From positions 1-22,524 of IMG/VR virus record IMGVR_UViG_3300047457_001033: 22,524 nucleotides of DNA; one strand, 5' to 3'. The notes beneath the pieces are model-generated. The model was not told where the DNA came from, made no database searches, and saw only the letters and a program-made list of their open reading frames with translations. The position numbers were made by a program, and so were the translations under genes. How positions within the stretch are numbered: the stretch's first letter is position 1; each line of letters starts with the position of its first letter. This document shows, piece by piece, positions 1 through 7,818 of the stretch. This stretch comes from a virus.

Positions 1-1
1 A

Positions 2-199
2 TATTACTCCCATTGCCCCGGGGTGGACTTTTACGACATTAAAGTTGAGCACGGAAGGTATTTTATTGGAAAGGATTATTATCTTTACCGAGATCTTATG
101 GACAAAGACCTTGAGTTCTACGAAAGGGCATACCAGTCGATCCTGAAGAAGAGTGAGTACAAAGACAAAATATTGAAAAATGAAAGAAGAAGGTCCTGA
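2..199 (+). CDS. 3' end of an unrecognised gene (partial)
   Basis: An open frame enters from the left edge and gives 65 codons before a TGA at 197-199. I do not recognise the product. The visible C-terminus is rich in aromatic and charged residues (a YYLYRDL stretch near visible residues 26-32) and ends in a basic tail, NERRRS, so it looks like the end of a soluble, partly helical protein. The next gene starts inside it at 180, an overlap of 20 nt in another frame, which suggests translational coupling. This reading frame is favoured because the other forward frame from the edge closes within 14 codons and because the overlap is typical of phage operons. The function cannot be judged without the upstream part. 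Confidence 0.65.
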   Translation, partial: YYSHCPGVDFYDIKVEHGRYFIGKDYYLYRDLMDKDLEFYERAYQSILKKSEYKDKILKNERRRS

Positions 200-539
200 G
201 AACGAGATATTGGAGAGATACGGGTTTGAGTACATCAGCGAGTCTTGGCTCTCGGATGGAGACCCCGGTGCCGGGTATTGGAAGAGTGCTACCCACAAAT
301 TCATCAAGCACGACGACGATCGTTATTCGATCGTCCAATTTGGGGAGATCAAGGATTACGATGCGAAGAACAAGATGTTCACTGTTGTGAACTACGATGA
401 TTTGGGGTTTGTCTGCTATTTTGGAATGATTGACTGGGAAGACGAGGAGTACTGCGACAAGTTGCTCACGATGATTGGCGCCATTGTCGAGTTGGACGAG
501 GACTTTGATGACATCTACGGATTGGACGATCCCGAGTGA
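180..539 (+). CDS. Very acidic small protein, function unknown
   Basis: This 119-aa protein is unusually acidic: I count 32 Asp/Glu against 10 Lys/Arg, a net charge near -22. The acid residues are densest at residues 85-119 (WEDEEY, ELDEDFDD, GLDDPE). I see no cysteine pairs, signal peptide or membrane segment. Tyr, Phe and Trp are frequent, so it is probably a folded beta or alpha/beta domain rather than a disordered tail. The ATG at 180 overlaps the end of the preceding gene by 20 nt. Its size and charge recall phage DNA-mimic proteins such as T7 Ocr (116 aa), but charge alone does not establish that role. It could equally be a small accessory or regulatory protein. The gene lies just before a hairpin and the structural block. 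Confidence 0.7.
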   Translation: MKEEGPENEILERYGFEYISESWLSDGDPGAGYWKSATHKFIKHDDDRYSIVQFGEIKDYDAKNKMFTVVNYDDLGFVCYFGMIDWEDEEYCDKLLTMIGAIVELDEDFDDIYGLDDPE

Positions 540-549
540 ACTATATTTC

Positions 550-579
550 GGTTATTCTTGTTATTGATGCAGAATAACC
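550..579 (+). promoter_or_regulatory. Hairpin directly upstream of the first structural gene
   Basis: A perfect 9-bp inverted repeat, GGTTATTCT (550-558) and AGAATAACC (571-579), encloses a 12-nt loop. The right arm ends 4 nt before the ATG at 584, in the place where a ribosome binding site would normally lie. There is no following T run, so it is not a classic terminator. It could be an RNA structure controlling translation or stability of the downstream mRNA, or a protein-binding operator. A weak Bacteroidota-type -7 match (TATATTTC, 542-549) lies next to it, with a TTG at 522-524. Confidence 0.45.
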
Positions 580-583
580 AAAT

Positions 584-1291
584 ATGGCTACTACAATCAG
601 ATTTACAGAAGTATTAAACAGCAACGGCATTGCCGTAACGGGTATTTCCTACCAGGAGAGGGCTATTTCAACGGATAACTTCAAGTGGGCTTATGCCGGT
701 GCAGGCGTTGCTACCGGATCCAGGTTCCTTGAGTTCTACGATGCCGACATGGGCGTTGAAAGAGTCTGCACCATCACAACGGCTTCATACGATGCTCTAA
801 CGGCAACTACACAAACCATTACTTCTGGAACCGTAACCGGAACTTTGGAGGACGCACCGGTTGGGAATAACACGGCATTCTATTTCAACTACGAGAACAT
901 CTCTCTATTGTTTTTGAGTACCACGTCCACTACTGGAAATGCAAGGGTTGAGTATGTGTTTAAGGATAAGATCTACAACTTTACACTGAATGTTCCTCCA
1001 AGTGGTCTAAATACATTGGCGACAAATAGCAACCTTTTGCGCGTTATGGCCATTCCGTTCCCCTTGAATTTCATTAATTACAACAGGACGGATCTGCGAT
1101 ACCCACAGGCATCGGGTGCTTCGGGATGCATTATTTCTCGGAAATTCATTAAGTCAGCTCAAACATTGCCAACAGGTGACACCAATACGTCTTATGCGGC
1201 AATTCCGGGTATTGTCACCGAGATTAAGCTTGACACACCAAACAACTTGGTACTCGCATCAACAGCAGCGCTGAGCGCCGTATTAACTTAA
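584..1291 (+). CDS. Putative beta-rich virion structural protein
   Basis: This 235-aa protein has few charged residues and many Thr, Ser, Ala, Asn and Gly, with alternating hydrophobic stretches typical of beta-sandwich virion proteins. Residues about 65-90 form a threonine-rich segment (TITTASYDALTATTQTIT). I see no signal peptide and no enzyme motif. The ATG at 584 is followed by ATTIRF and is the only good start; the gene ends 4 nt before the next one. It is paired with another beta-rich protein and precedes the packaging genes, which suggests a capsid decoration protein, head fibre or tail spike component. I do not recognise the family, so the structural role is inferred from composition and context. 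Confidence 0.7.
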   Translation: MATTIRFTEVLNSNGIAVTGISYQERAISTDNFKWAYAGAGVATGSRFLEFYDADMGVERVCTITTASYDALTATTQTITSGTVTGTLEDAPVGNNTAFYFNYENISLLFLSTTSTTGNARVEYVFKDKIYNFTLNVPPSGLNTLATNSNLLRVMAIPFPLNFINYNRTDLRYPQASGASGCIISRKFIKSAQTLPTGDTNTSYAAIPGIVTEIKLDTPNNLVLASTAALSAVLT

Positions 1292-1295
1292 TAGA

Positions 1296-2042
1296 ATGAG
1301 CAAAGTATTTAATTTAGCGTTTCAAAACTCTGCCAATGCTCCCGACTCACCAGGCGCGGTGACAGACGACAACATTGTCTATGCTCAAACCACGCAGTCT
1401 ACTAAGACATTGGTCGTCCTTCAGAGTGGCATATCGAGGGTGGCAAACAACACTTTAGCTACTGTTAAGGTGGGCTTAGGATTGGTGTCAATTGGTACGC
1501 CAACAAGGGTGAATGGAAATGTGTGGAGTGGAGGTGAAGTGGTCATCAACCAAGAATACTTAACTCAAGTATACGACGACACAAGCTCAAGAAGGGTTCA
1601 ATTGAATTGGCCTGCGACATCCCCCGTCGTATTCACGACAACAACCACGATGGCAGCCATTACAGCAGCGGCCACTGCCGCCGATAAGGGGTATGCAGAT
1701 TTTGTGTGCAATTTAACTCAAACTGGAACAGCGGCTCCAACCGTTACGGTCATTAAAAACGAGTTCGCAACTGGTGTAACGGGATCTTATGTTTCCGTGG
1801 GCACTTACAGGTTGGCATTTGGTGGTATTGCCTCAACCATAAGTGGAGGCACATTTACGGCTAACAACGGCAACATCAATGTTTCGTTTGTAAATGGAAA
1901 CAACACGGCTGGAGCCAGCGCTAAAACGTACAATGTTTTTAGAAGTTCCAATACGGAAATTGATATAACTACCAGGGACGGAGTAACTCTTACCGATGCA
2001 TTGCTTACAAACGCAATGCTTTCAATACGATTGTACTACTAG
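1296..2042 (+). CDS. Putative fibre or decoration protein with a Bacteroidota phage beta-domain
   Basis: This 248-aa protein starts 4 nt after the preceding stop, so the two genes are probably co-translated. The N-terminal part (about 1-110) is beta-rich. A Thr/Ala-rich linker (about 111-130) leads into a C-terminal domain (about 134-248). That domain contains CNLTQTGTAAPTVTV near 138-152 and ends in a hydrophobic strand, AMLSIRLYY. From memory, LTQxGTxAPTxTV followed by a short terminal strand ending in IRxY recurs in structural and fibre-like proteins of Bacteroidota phages and prophages. I infer a virion surface role: head fibre, decoration or receptor-binding component. The hairpin after the stop could end transcription of this two-gene unit. 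Confidence 0.7.
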   Translation: MSKVFNLAFQNSANAPDSPGAVTDDNIVYAQTTQSTKTLVVLQSGISRVANNTLATVKVGLGLVSIGTPTRVNGNVWSGGEVVINQEYLTQVYDDTSSRRVQLNWPATSPVVFTTTTTMAAITAAATAADKGYADFVCNLTQTGTAAPTVTVIKNEFATGVTGSYVSVGTYRLAFGGIASTISGGTFTANNGNINVSFVNGNNTAGASAKTYNVFRSSNTEIDITTRDGVTLTDALLTNAMLSIRLYY

Positions 2043-2048
2043 TCGAAG

Positions 2049-2071
2049 AACCAAAGCGTTTTGCTTTGGTT
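2049..2071 (+). terminator. Terminator-like hairpin after the two beta-rich genes
   Basis: A perfect 9-bp stem, AACCAAAGC (2049-2057) with GCTTTGGTT (2063-2071), has a 5-nt loop GTTTT. It starts 6 nt after the stop codon at 2040-2042. The T run after it is short (TTTA), so termination may be weak or partial. Its right arm ends 8 nt before the ATG at 2080, so it may also affect translation of the next gene. Confidence 0.55.
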
Positions 2072-2079
2072 TATAGTGT

Positions 2080-2559
2080 ATGCTATTCAAGATAAGTAAA
2101 AACGACGTATTTGAGGATAATCCTCACATATCCATTCTTTCACAATTTAAGGGGATCACATCGGACGAGTTCAAGTTCGTTGCCCTGTACGCAGACTGGA
2201 AGTCCCCATACAAGAACCTACCGCAAGAGCAGAGGTACTCCAGGGCTCTTGAGAGCGTTGGAGAGGTGAGGTCCGAGAAGATGGACCAATACATCCAAGT
2301 CTACCAGGATTTGCAAGGCATTGGCCCGGAAAGAGAGTCCTTGGACGCTTTGGAATCAGCCCTTACGGAGATACGTAAAAGACTTAAGTCGGCCTATGAA
2401 TTGGAGGCTGATGCAATCAAGAAGCTTTCTTCATCGCTAATTGAATTAACCAAGCAACGGAAAGCCATTGAGCTCCTCATAAACGATGAACTGAACATTG
2501 ATGCGGCACCAAGTGATGATGCCGATGAAATGTCCTCCATTGATAACTTTTACGCATGA
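2080..2559 (+). CDS. Small helical protein upstream of TerL, possible small terminase subunit
   Basis: This 159-aa protein is predicted by eye to be mostly helical. Residues about 60-130 show heptad-like spacing of hydrophobics among Glu, Lys and Arg (ALTEIRKRLKSAYELEADAI), consistent with a coiled coil. The tail is acidic (SDDADE near 145-151). Its stop overlaps the large terminase start by 4 nt (ATGA at 2556-2559). Small terminase subunits are often short helical oligomers encoded just before terL, and this gene fits that place and size. I cannot see a clear helix-turn-helix, and small terminases diverge too far to recognise by eye, so the assignment rests on position and fold type. It may be another packaging or head-assembly protein. 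Confidence 0.6.
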   Translation: MLFKISKNDVFEDNPHISILSQFKGITSDEFKFVALYADWKSPYKNLPQEQRYSRALESVGEVRSEKMDQYIQVYQDLQGIGPERESLDALESALTEIRKRLKSAYELEADAIKKLSSSLIELTKQRKAIELLINDELNIDAAPSDDADEMSSIDNFYA

Positions 2560-4439
2560 AGCAAAAGTTGGTTGAGTACTTGTTCAATCAATCTTCGGAT
2601 ATTGATCAAAGGGTTAAGTATTATTTGGACAAGATAGGTGATATCAACAGGTCTACCTACAAAAAAACAAACCTAACAATACCGGAATTCTCCAATAAAA
2701 CAGACCAATCGAGGTGGGAGAACGAGCAGATCAGGCGTACCAGGTATGGCCATGACGGGATCTGCGGTATGATGTACATGTACACCTACTTTTGGAAGAT
2801 GAAGTCAAAGAGTGGTGGACTTATATCCCCGGAGTTTCGCAGGTGCAATGCCGAGATGTTCAATCTAATCGAGTCGTGCCTCTATGGGGAATCGGATCTG
2901 TACCCGGGTAACCTTGGAAAAGGAGTCATATTGGTGGGTAGGCGAAGGTGGGGTAAGTCTTACAGCCTAGCCAACGCAATGTACACCACGGCTATTCACA
3001 ACCCTTACTCAGAAATAGGTTTTACATCCAAGACCGAGGAGGACATGAAGAAGTTCATGAACGACGTCCTCAAAACAGGCTACAACAACTTGCCGCAGTT
3101 TCTTCGCGCCACTTCGATGGCCGGTAACTCAGCGTCAAGGCTAGAACTAGCCAAGAAGATTCGCGACAAAGACGGCAACGTCAAAAAGGTAGGTATAAAC
3201 TCCGTGATATTTGGAAGATCCCCGGAGCCAACGGCCTTTGAGGGATCCGGTATGCGGCTTGTGGTTTACGAAGAGCCCGGCAAATGGATGCCTGGACAGC
3301 TTAAGCAGAACTGGTCTTATACCGAACCGGCATTGGCCGATGATGATGGTATTACGAGGAAGGGAGTACCCATATTGGCCGGAACCGCAGGGGATGCCAA
3401 CGAGAACGGAGATGACTTAAAGGAGTTTTGGTATGGAGCTGAAGGATATGGACTCATAAGGTATTTCGCTGCCGGGTGGAGCGGGTTTATGATTGACGAT
3501 GACCTTGGCAACGAGAACATCATTGAAGGCATAAAATACATCTTAAACGAAAGGGAGAAGAAAAAGCGTCAATCGATGCGTCGTTACTATGACTTCATTG
3601 TACAGTACCCCCTTGAGCCAGAGGAGGCTTTTATCCAGGTTGGCGAATCACCATTTGATACAGAGTTGATTAACAACAGAGTTGCTTATTTAGACAACAA
3701 TCCGTCGATGATTAAACGAGGTTTGTTCAGAAAGTCAAACGATAACGTGGTCTTTATACCCAAGGAAGACGGCCCGATAATGATCATTGAAGAGCCAAAG
3801 GGTGGGTGTATCTACGCGGCAGGTTGTGACCCTACGGATGGCGCCAAGGATAGCGGTGTAGGTTCTGATCTGTCATTCTTTATTGCCAAGGGTTCATCCT
3901 ATGACTCCGAGTCTGTGGAAAATGGGGCCATTATGCAGTACACTGACAAGCCCAAGGACATGAACGAGGCCTATGAGCAATGCGCCTTAGCGTTGGAATA
4001 CTACAGCAAATACAGCGTGTGTACGGTTCTTATCGAAAGAAACAGGGCTCGAATGATATCTTATTTTGAAGACAGGATGCTTCACAAGTATTTGGCCAAG
4101 AAACCGAGCAAGGTCGGCAAACTTATGCGACCCGGAACTACCATTGAGTACGGCATTTATATGGACGAACTAGTTAAGGATCAAATGATTGGCCTTATAG
4201 ACGATGACGTGAATGCTAACATTGAGCAGTATCATTTCGTTGATTTGCTGTCCGATATGTGCAACTACAACCCAAACAACAAGAAAAGAAAGTACGATAG
4301 AGTTGATGCTTGGGGCTTAACTTTGATTAATTTACGAACCGCATCCAAAAGTCGTTTGTTAAGAAAAAAGACGGATTCTAATCTTTTTGCAGGTTTAGAC
4401 TATGTCATGAGTAAAGACGGAAAACTACAACGTAAATGA
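2556..4439 (+). CDS. terL: Terminase large subunit (packaging ATPase and nuclease)
   Basis: This 627-aa protein has the terminase motor layout: an N-terminal ATPase that drives DNA into the procapsid and a C-terminal RNase H-like nuclease that cuts genome units. Walker A is GRRRWGKS at 128-135. Walker B is LVVYEE at 235-240, with the catalytic glutamate there. The coupling motif is probably AGTAGD at 275-280. Nuclease acidic residues are likely D425 in AGCDPTDG, E494 in VLIERNRA, and D581/D584 in DRVDAWG. All expected catalytic groups are present, so it should be active. The length is normal for the family. The start overlaps the upstream stop by 4 nt, and the portal ATG overlaps its own stop in the same way, so three proteins appear translationally coupled. 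Confidence 0.95.
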   Translation: MKQKLVEYLFNQSSDIDQRVKYYLDKIGDINRSTYKKTNLTIPEFSNKTDQSRWENEQIRRTRYGHDGICGMMYMYTYFWKMKSKSGGLISPEFRRCNAEMFNLIESCLYGESDLYPGNLGKGVILVGRRRWGKSYSLANAMYTTAIHNPYSEIGFTSKTEEDMKKFMNDVLKTGYNNLPQFLRATSMAGNSASRLELAKKIRDKDGNVKKVGINSVIFGRSPEPTAFEGSGMRLVVYEEPGKWMPGQLKQNWSYTEPALADDDGITRKGVPILAGTAGDANENGDDLKEFWYGAEGYGLIRYFAAGWSGFMIDDDLGNENIIEGIKYILNEREKKKRQSMRRYYDFIVQYPLEPEEAFIQVGESPFDTELINNRVAYLDNNPSMIKRGLFRKSNDNVVFIPKEDGPIMIIEEPKGGCIYAAGCDPTDGAKDSGVGSDLSFFIAKGSSYDSESVENGAIMQYTDKPKDMNEAYEQCALALEYYSKYSVCTVLIERNRARMISYFEDRMLHKYLAKKPSKVGKLMRPGTTIEYGIYMDELVKDQMIGLIDDDVNANIEQYHFVDLLSDMCNYNPNNKKRKYDRVDAWGLTLINLRTASKSRLLRKKTDSNLFAGLDYVMSKDGKLQRK

Positions 4440-6661
4440 GCGCAACAGCCATACAGACCACATTCCCCAATATGTGGGTAGAGGATAGCAAGAAAGGCGA
4501 AGACTACCACAAACAGGCCATTTTGGCAATTTTGGGGCAAACTGTTGCCAACGGATACATCCCCAACCTGTACATCGCTATGGACAGGAGCATGAATTTT
4601 TACAACGGGGACTACGATATTTCGAAGAAGTTTGACTTTTTACAGAAAGACTACAACGGCAGAAGCTTGCCGGCTTTGTGGATTAACTTTAACAAGATCC
4701 GCAACAAGATTAACTTGCTCGAGGGCGAGGTAGCCGTTCAGAAACTGGACGTAAGCTGCAAGACGCTGAATCGTGACGCGGTATCAAGAAAGATGAAAAA
4801 GCGTTCCAGCATCATTGCTGAGAAGATTATGATGTCTCTCATACCTCAGATTGATCCATCAGGTGAGTTGTTGCAAGTTAAGGATCCGGATTTTGTTCCG
4901 TATTCCGAAGAGGAACTAGACTTGTACATGCAGTCATCGTACAAGGAACCCATCGAAAGGGCAATGGACTCCATTTTGAAATACGAAATGGAAAGAACCA
5001 AATACGTTCAGACCAGGCTTTCTTTTTGGAGGGATATCCTTATTACGGGTAGAGCTGTAGGAAAGCATGAGCTTCGTTATGGAAGACCGCATATCCGCAG
5101 GGTTGACCCAAGGTACATCATAATTGATCCTTATGTTTTTGACGATAGCTTCAGCACGGCGTCATTTGTTGGTGAATGGAGATACGCCCCTGTAACGGAG
5201 GTGTGCGACACATACGGATTGACTTTGGAAGAGCTTGACAAGGTAAGGTTCGACCAGGGTTCTTGGCTTTGGGGAGGATACTCTCAAAATGGTAGCAACT
5301 TCTTGTTGCCCTACATAACGATCAACAACCAGTTCATGTGCTTGGTGTTTTATGCCGAATGGCGTGATATCCGCCAAGTAAGAGCCAAGGTTACTGTGGA
5401 TCAATACGGCGGAGAGCACGTCAAGATCTTAGGCAAGGAGGATAAAACCAAGCTCACAGACAAAGAAAAACAGGCCGGAGCCAAGATTGAGGAAAGGAAT
5501 ATTGAGACGATTCGCAAAGCCACGTTGATTGGGTCAAGCATCGTCAAAGAGTGGGGTGAGATGAACAACATCGTCCGCGATAAAGTAGATAACCCAGTCA
5601 GAGCCGAGTATAGCTACACGATTATCTGCCCTCAGTATGTAAACTTTAGGGGTGTATCCAAGGTAGAAGAAATGTCCGCATTGCAGGAGTTCAAAGACCT
5701 AATCATGTACACGATACAGCAGGAAATGTCAACGGCTGGTCGTAAGGGATTTGTTTATGACTTAAGGTTTAAGCCAGACAATCTGCAATTGCAAGACGTA
5801 ATGTATTACCTGAAGACTGCCGGTATTGCTTTCACAAGCAGTGGACAGGAGGGCGTTCCTCCAGCTGGTAACCCATTCCCCACCATTGACACGGGCATAT
5901 CCAACTCAATCACGCTCTACTTAAACCTGGCTAGTTACATCGACATGGAGATTGACAAAATCTCCGGTATCAACGATGCTAGGCAGGGTTTTCAAAAAGC
6001 TGACTCGTTGGTTGGAGTTTCTCAGATGGCAGTAACTCAAAGTAGTTTGATCACCCAACCTTTGAACAAGGCCTTCGAAATATTTGAAAACGAAATATTG
6101 CAGAAGTACGCTAATTACATTAAAACCATCTTCCCGTTCATCAAGGATCAATACGAGCCAGTAATGTCTCAAATAAATATTGACACCCTTGAGATAGACG
6201 AGGATGTGCCATTACAGGACTACGGAATCTTTGTTAGAATAAACTCTGACGACATCATGAACAATCGTCAGAAGTTTGAGAGCATGGTTATGACCGCTGT
6301 TCAATCAAACAGCGTTAACCTTGCCGAAGCAATGGTTCTGTTGTACACCCCGGATACCAAAGAAGCAGTGAAAAAGTTCTTATCTCTTGTAGACAGGAAA
6401 AATGCCGAGCAACAAGAAATGGCCGCACAGCAGGCTCAGATGGCTCAGCAACTGCAACAGCAAAAGATAATGGGCGATACTGAGACACAAATTGCCATAG
6501 ACAGGGCTCGTTCGGGGAACAAAGGAGAACTTCAAGTGTTAAGAGAACAGCTTAAGAACCAGACAATGCAACAGCAAGCTGAGCTTGATATGCTTAAGAA
6601 GGAACAAGAGCAGAATTTTCAGTTGATACTTGAAGCAATCAAAGAACAAAAACCCCAATAA
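4436..6661 (+). CDS. Portal protein
   Basis: This 741-aa protein follows the large terminase with an ATGA overlap, the classic place for the portal. The portal forms a ring at one capsid vertex through which DNA enters and leaves. Supporting features are NFYNGDYD at about 54-61 and the NKIRNKINLLEGEV segment at about 86-99, which resemble conserved N-terminal parts of large portals in crAss-like and other Bacteroidota podoviruses. A long mixed alpha/beta body follows. Residues about 655-741 are rich in Gln, Glu and Lys (QQAQMAQQLQQQK) and should form a long helix or coiled coil, like the barrel or C-terminal helices of large portals. The length is in the usual range for that group. The family was recognised by position and motif resemblance, not by a search. 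Confidence 0.88.
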   Translation: MSATAIQTTFPNMWVEDSKKGEDYHKQAILAILGQTVANGYIPNLYIAMDRSMNFYNGDYDISKKFDFLQKDYNGRSLPALWINFNKIRNKINLLEGEVAVQKLDVSCKTLNRDAVSRKMKKRSSIIAEKIMMSLIPQIDPSGELLQVKDPDFVPYSEEELDLYMQSSYKEPIERAMDSILKYEMERTKYVQTRLSFWRDILITGRAVGKHELRYGRPHIRRVDPRYIIIDPYVFDDSFSTASFVGEWRYAPVTEVCDTYGLTLEELDKVRFDQGSWLWGGYSQNGSNFLLPYITINNQFMCLVFYAEWRDIRQVRAKVTVDQYGGEHVKILGKEDKTKLTDKEKQAGAKIEERNIETIRKATLIGSSIVKEWGEMNNIVRDKVDNPVRAEYSYTIICPQYVNFRGVSKVEEMSALQEFKDLIMYTIQQEMSTAGRKGFVYDLRFKPDNLQLQDVMYYLKTAGIAFTSSGQEGVPPAGNPFPTIDTGISNSITLYLNLASYIDMEIDKISGINDARQGFQKADSLVGVSQMAVTQSSLITQPLNKAFEIFENEILQKYANYIKTIFPFIKDQYEPVMSQINIDTLEIDEDVPLQDYGIFVRINSDDIMNNRQKFESMVMTAVQSNSVNLAEAMVLLYTPDTKEAVKKFLSLVDRKNAEQQEMAAQQAQMAQQLQQQKIMGDTETQIAIDRARSGNKGELQVLREQLKNQTMQQQAELDMLKKEQEQNFQLILEAIKEQKPQ

Positions 6662-6664
6662 TTT

Positions 6665-7795
6665 ATGTCAGAAGAACTCGAGAATTTGGCTTTCGAAAAA
6701 TTAAACGAAGGCCACCAGCCTCCCATTGTCGGAGAGCAACAAAACGAACAGGTTGCGCTGAACTCCTTAGGGATTAACGACCAACAGTCGGCTAATCAAG
6801 AAGAACAGCAACAACAAGAGGATCCCGTTAACTTGGGAGATGAGCGGCAACAGGAAAACGAAGATTCCGCAAACGAAAGCAATCCCGAAAGTGTTAATGC
6901 AGATGAGAACTCTAACCAAGATCTTAGTTTCGACATCGATCTTGACGAGGGCACCGAGGTAAAGCCTGACGATTTTGTCAGTAAGTACCGAGGCACCTTT
7001 GAGGAGCTCGGATTTGAGGACATAAGAAGTCAAGATGACTTCGTCGCCAAGTTCAAGCAAATCAAAGGCGAGTTAGAAGAAGCGAAAGAATCTTCTAAAA
7101 CGGTCTTCGCCAACGATTTGATTCGAGAGGCAAATGAAATCATGAAGCAAGGCGGTGACTGGGTTAATTACCTCGGAATCGCCTCTTACGATTACGATGC
7201 TGTTCCGGATGTGGATTTGTTGTCGTATGAGTTAATGTCCGACTTCGACACGAAGGAGGAGCTTAATGACTACATTTCCTCCCTTGATGAGACCCAAATT
7301 CGCCTTAACGCGAAGAGGATACGAAAGGACCTCAAGATGCAGCAGGAGACTCAGAAGCAGGCTATTGCTTTGAAGGCTCAAAATCAGCAAAAAGCTTATG
7401 ATGAGAGTTTGCGCAAGGCAATAAACAGCGTAGATCGGGTTGACCGAGTTGTAGTCAAAGACCACGACAAAGTCAGAATCGAAAAAATGCTGACAAGTTA
7501 TAACGACAAAGCCAAAGCGACTGAGTTTCAAATCAAGCACTTCTTGAAGCCCAACGGAGAGCCGGATTTTCCTAAGATGGTGCAAAGCGCCTACAAACTG
7601 GAAATGTTCGACAAAGTACTTGAGTATGCGACACGCAGTGCTAAGAACTCAGGGAAAGCATCGGTAATCCAAAATCTGTCCAATGTGGAAAAACCTACTA
7701 ACACAAACATTGTTAGTACAACCCCACGGAAGGCAATGTCAATCGTAGAATCTGAAGTTGAAAGGCTTATGAAAGGTGAAAAACCACTATTCTAA
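6665..7795 (+). CDS. Putative capsid scaffold protein
   Basis: This 376-aa protein lies between portal and capsid genes, the usual place of scaffold or protease genes. Residues 1-110 are strongly acidic and rich in Gln and Asn (EEQQQQED, NEDSANESN), probably disordered. Residues about 110-320 are charged and helical. The C-terminal third has basic patches and ends in a short helix (VESEVERLMKGEKPLF), like the capsid-binding tail of many scaffolds. I see no Ser/His protease motif and no separate protease gene nearby, so scaffold removal is unexplained here. The start is 3 nt after the portal stop. The function is inferred from position, composition and helicity. Confidence 0.72.
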   Translation: MSEELENLAFEKLNEGHQPPIVGEQQNEQVALNSLGINDQQSANQEEQQQQEDPVNLGDERQQENEDSANESNPESVNADENSNQDLSFDIDLDEGTEVKPDDFVSKYRGTFEELGFEDIRSQDDFVAKFKQIKGELEEAKESSKTVFANDLIREANEIMKQGGDWVNYLGIASYDYDAVPDVDLLSYELMSDFDTKEELNDYISSLDETQIRLNAKRIRKDLKMQQETQKQAIALKAQNQQKAYDESLRKAINSVDRVDRVVVKDHDKVRIEKMLTSYNDKAKATEFQIKHFLKPNGEPDFPKMVQSAYKLEMFDKVLEYATRSAKNSGKASVIQNLSNVEKPTNTNIVSTTPRKAMSIVESEVERLMKGEKPLF

Positions 7796-7818
7796 AACCT
7801 TTAATTCTTTAAAAAGAC

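Noticed and set aside
171-199. Programmed frameshift joining the first partial gene to the acidic protein
   Set aside because: The overlap contains an A run, but the second gene has its own ATG and overlap of this kind is common; no downstream structure was seen.
522-549. Possible Bacteroidota promoter (TTG, 17 nt, TATATTTC) before the gene at 584
   Set aside because: The -7 element lacks the final G, the spacing is short, and the TTG lies in coding sequence; too weak to list as a promoter.
3211-3420. Forward 69-codon frame inside the large terminase gene
   Set aside because: It overlaps the Walker B and coupling-motif region of TerL in another frame and shows no independent signals.
6767-7060. 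Reverse-strand frames over the acidic start of the scaffold gene
   Set aside because: Hydrophobic and Ser-rich translations arise from reading acidic and Gln-rich codons backwards; the forward gene explains the sequence.
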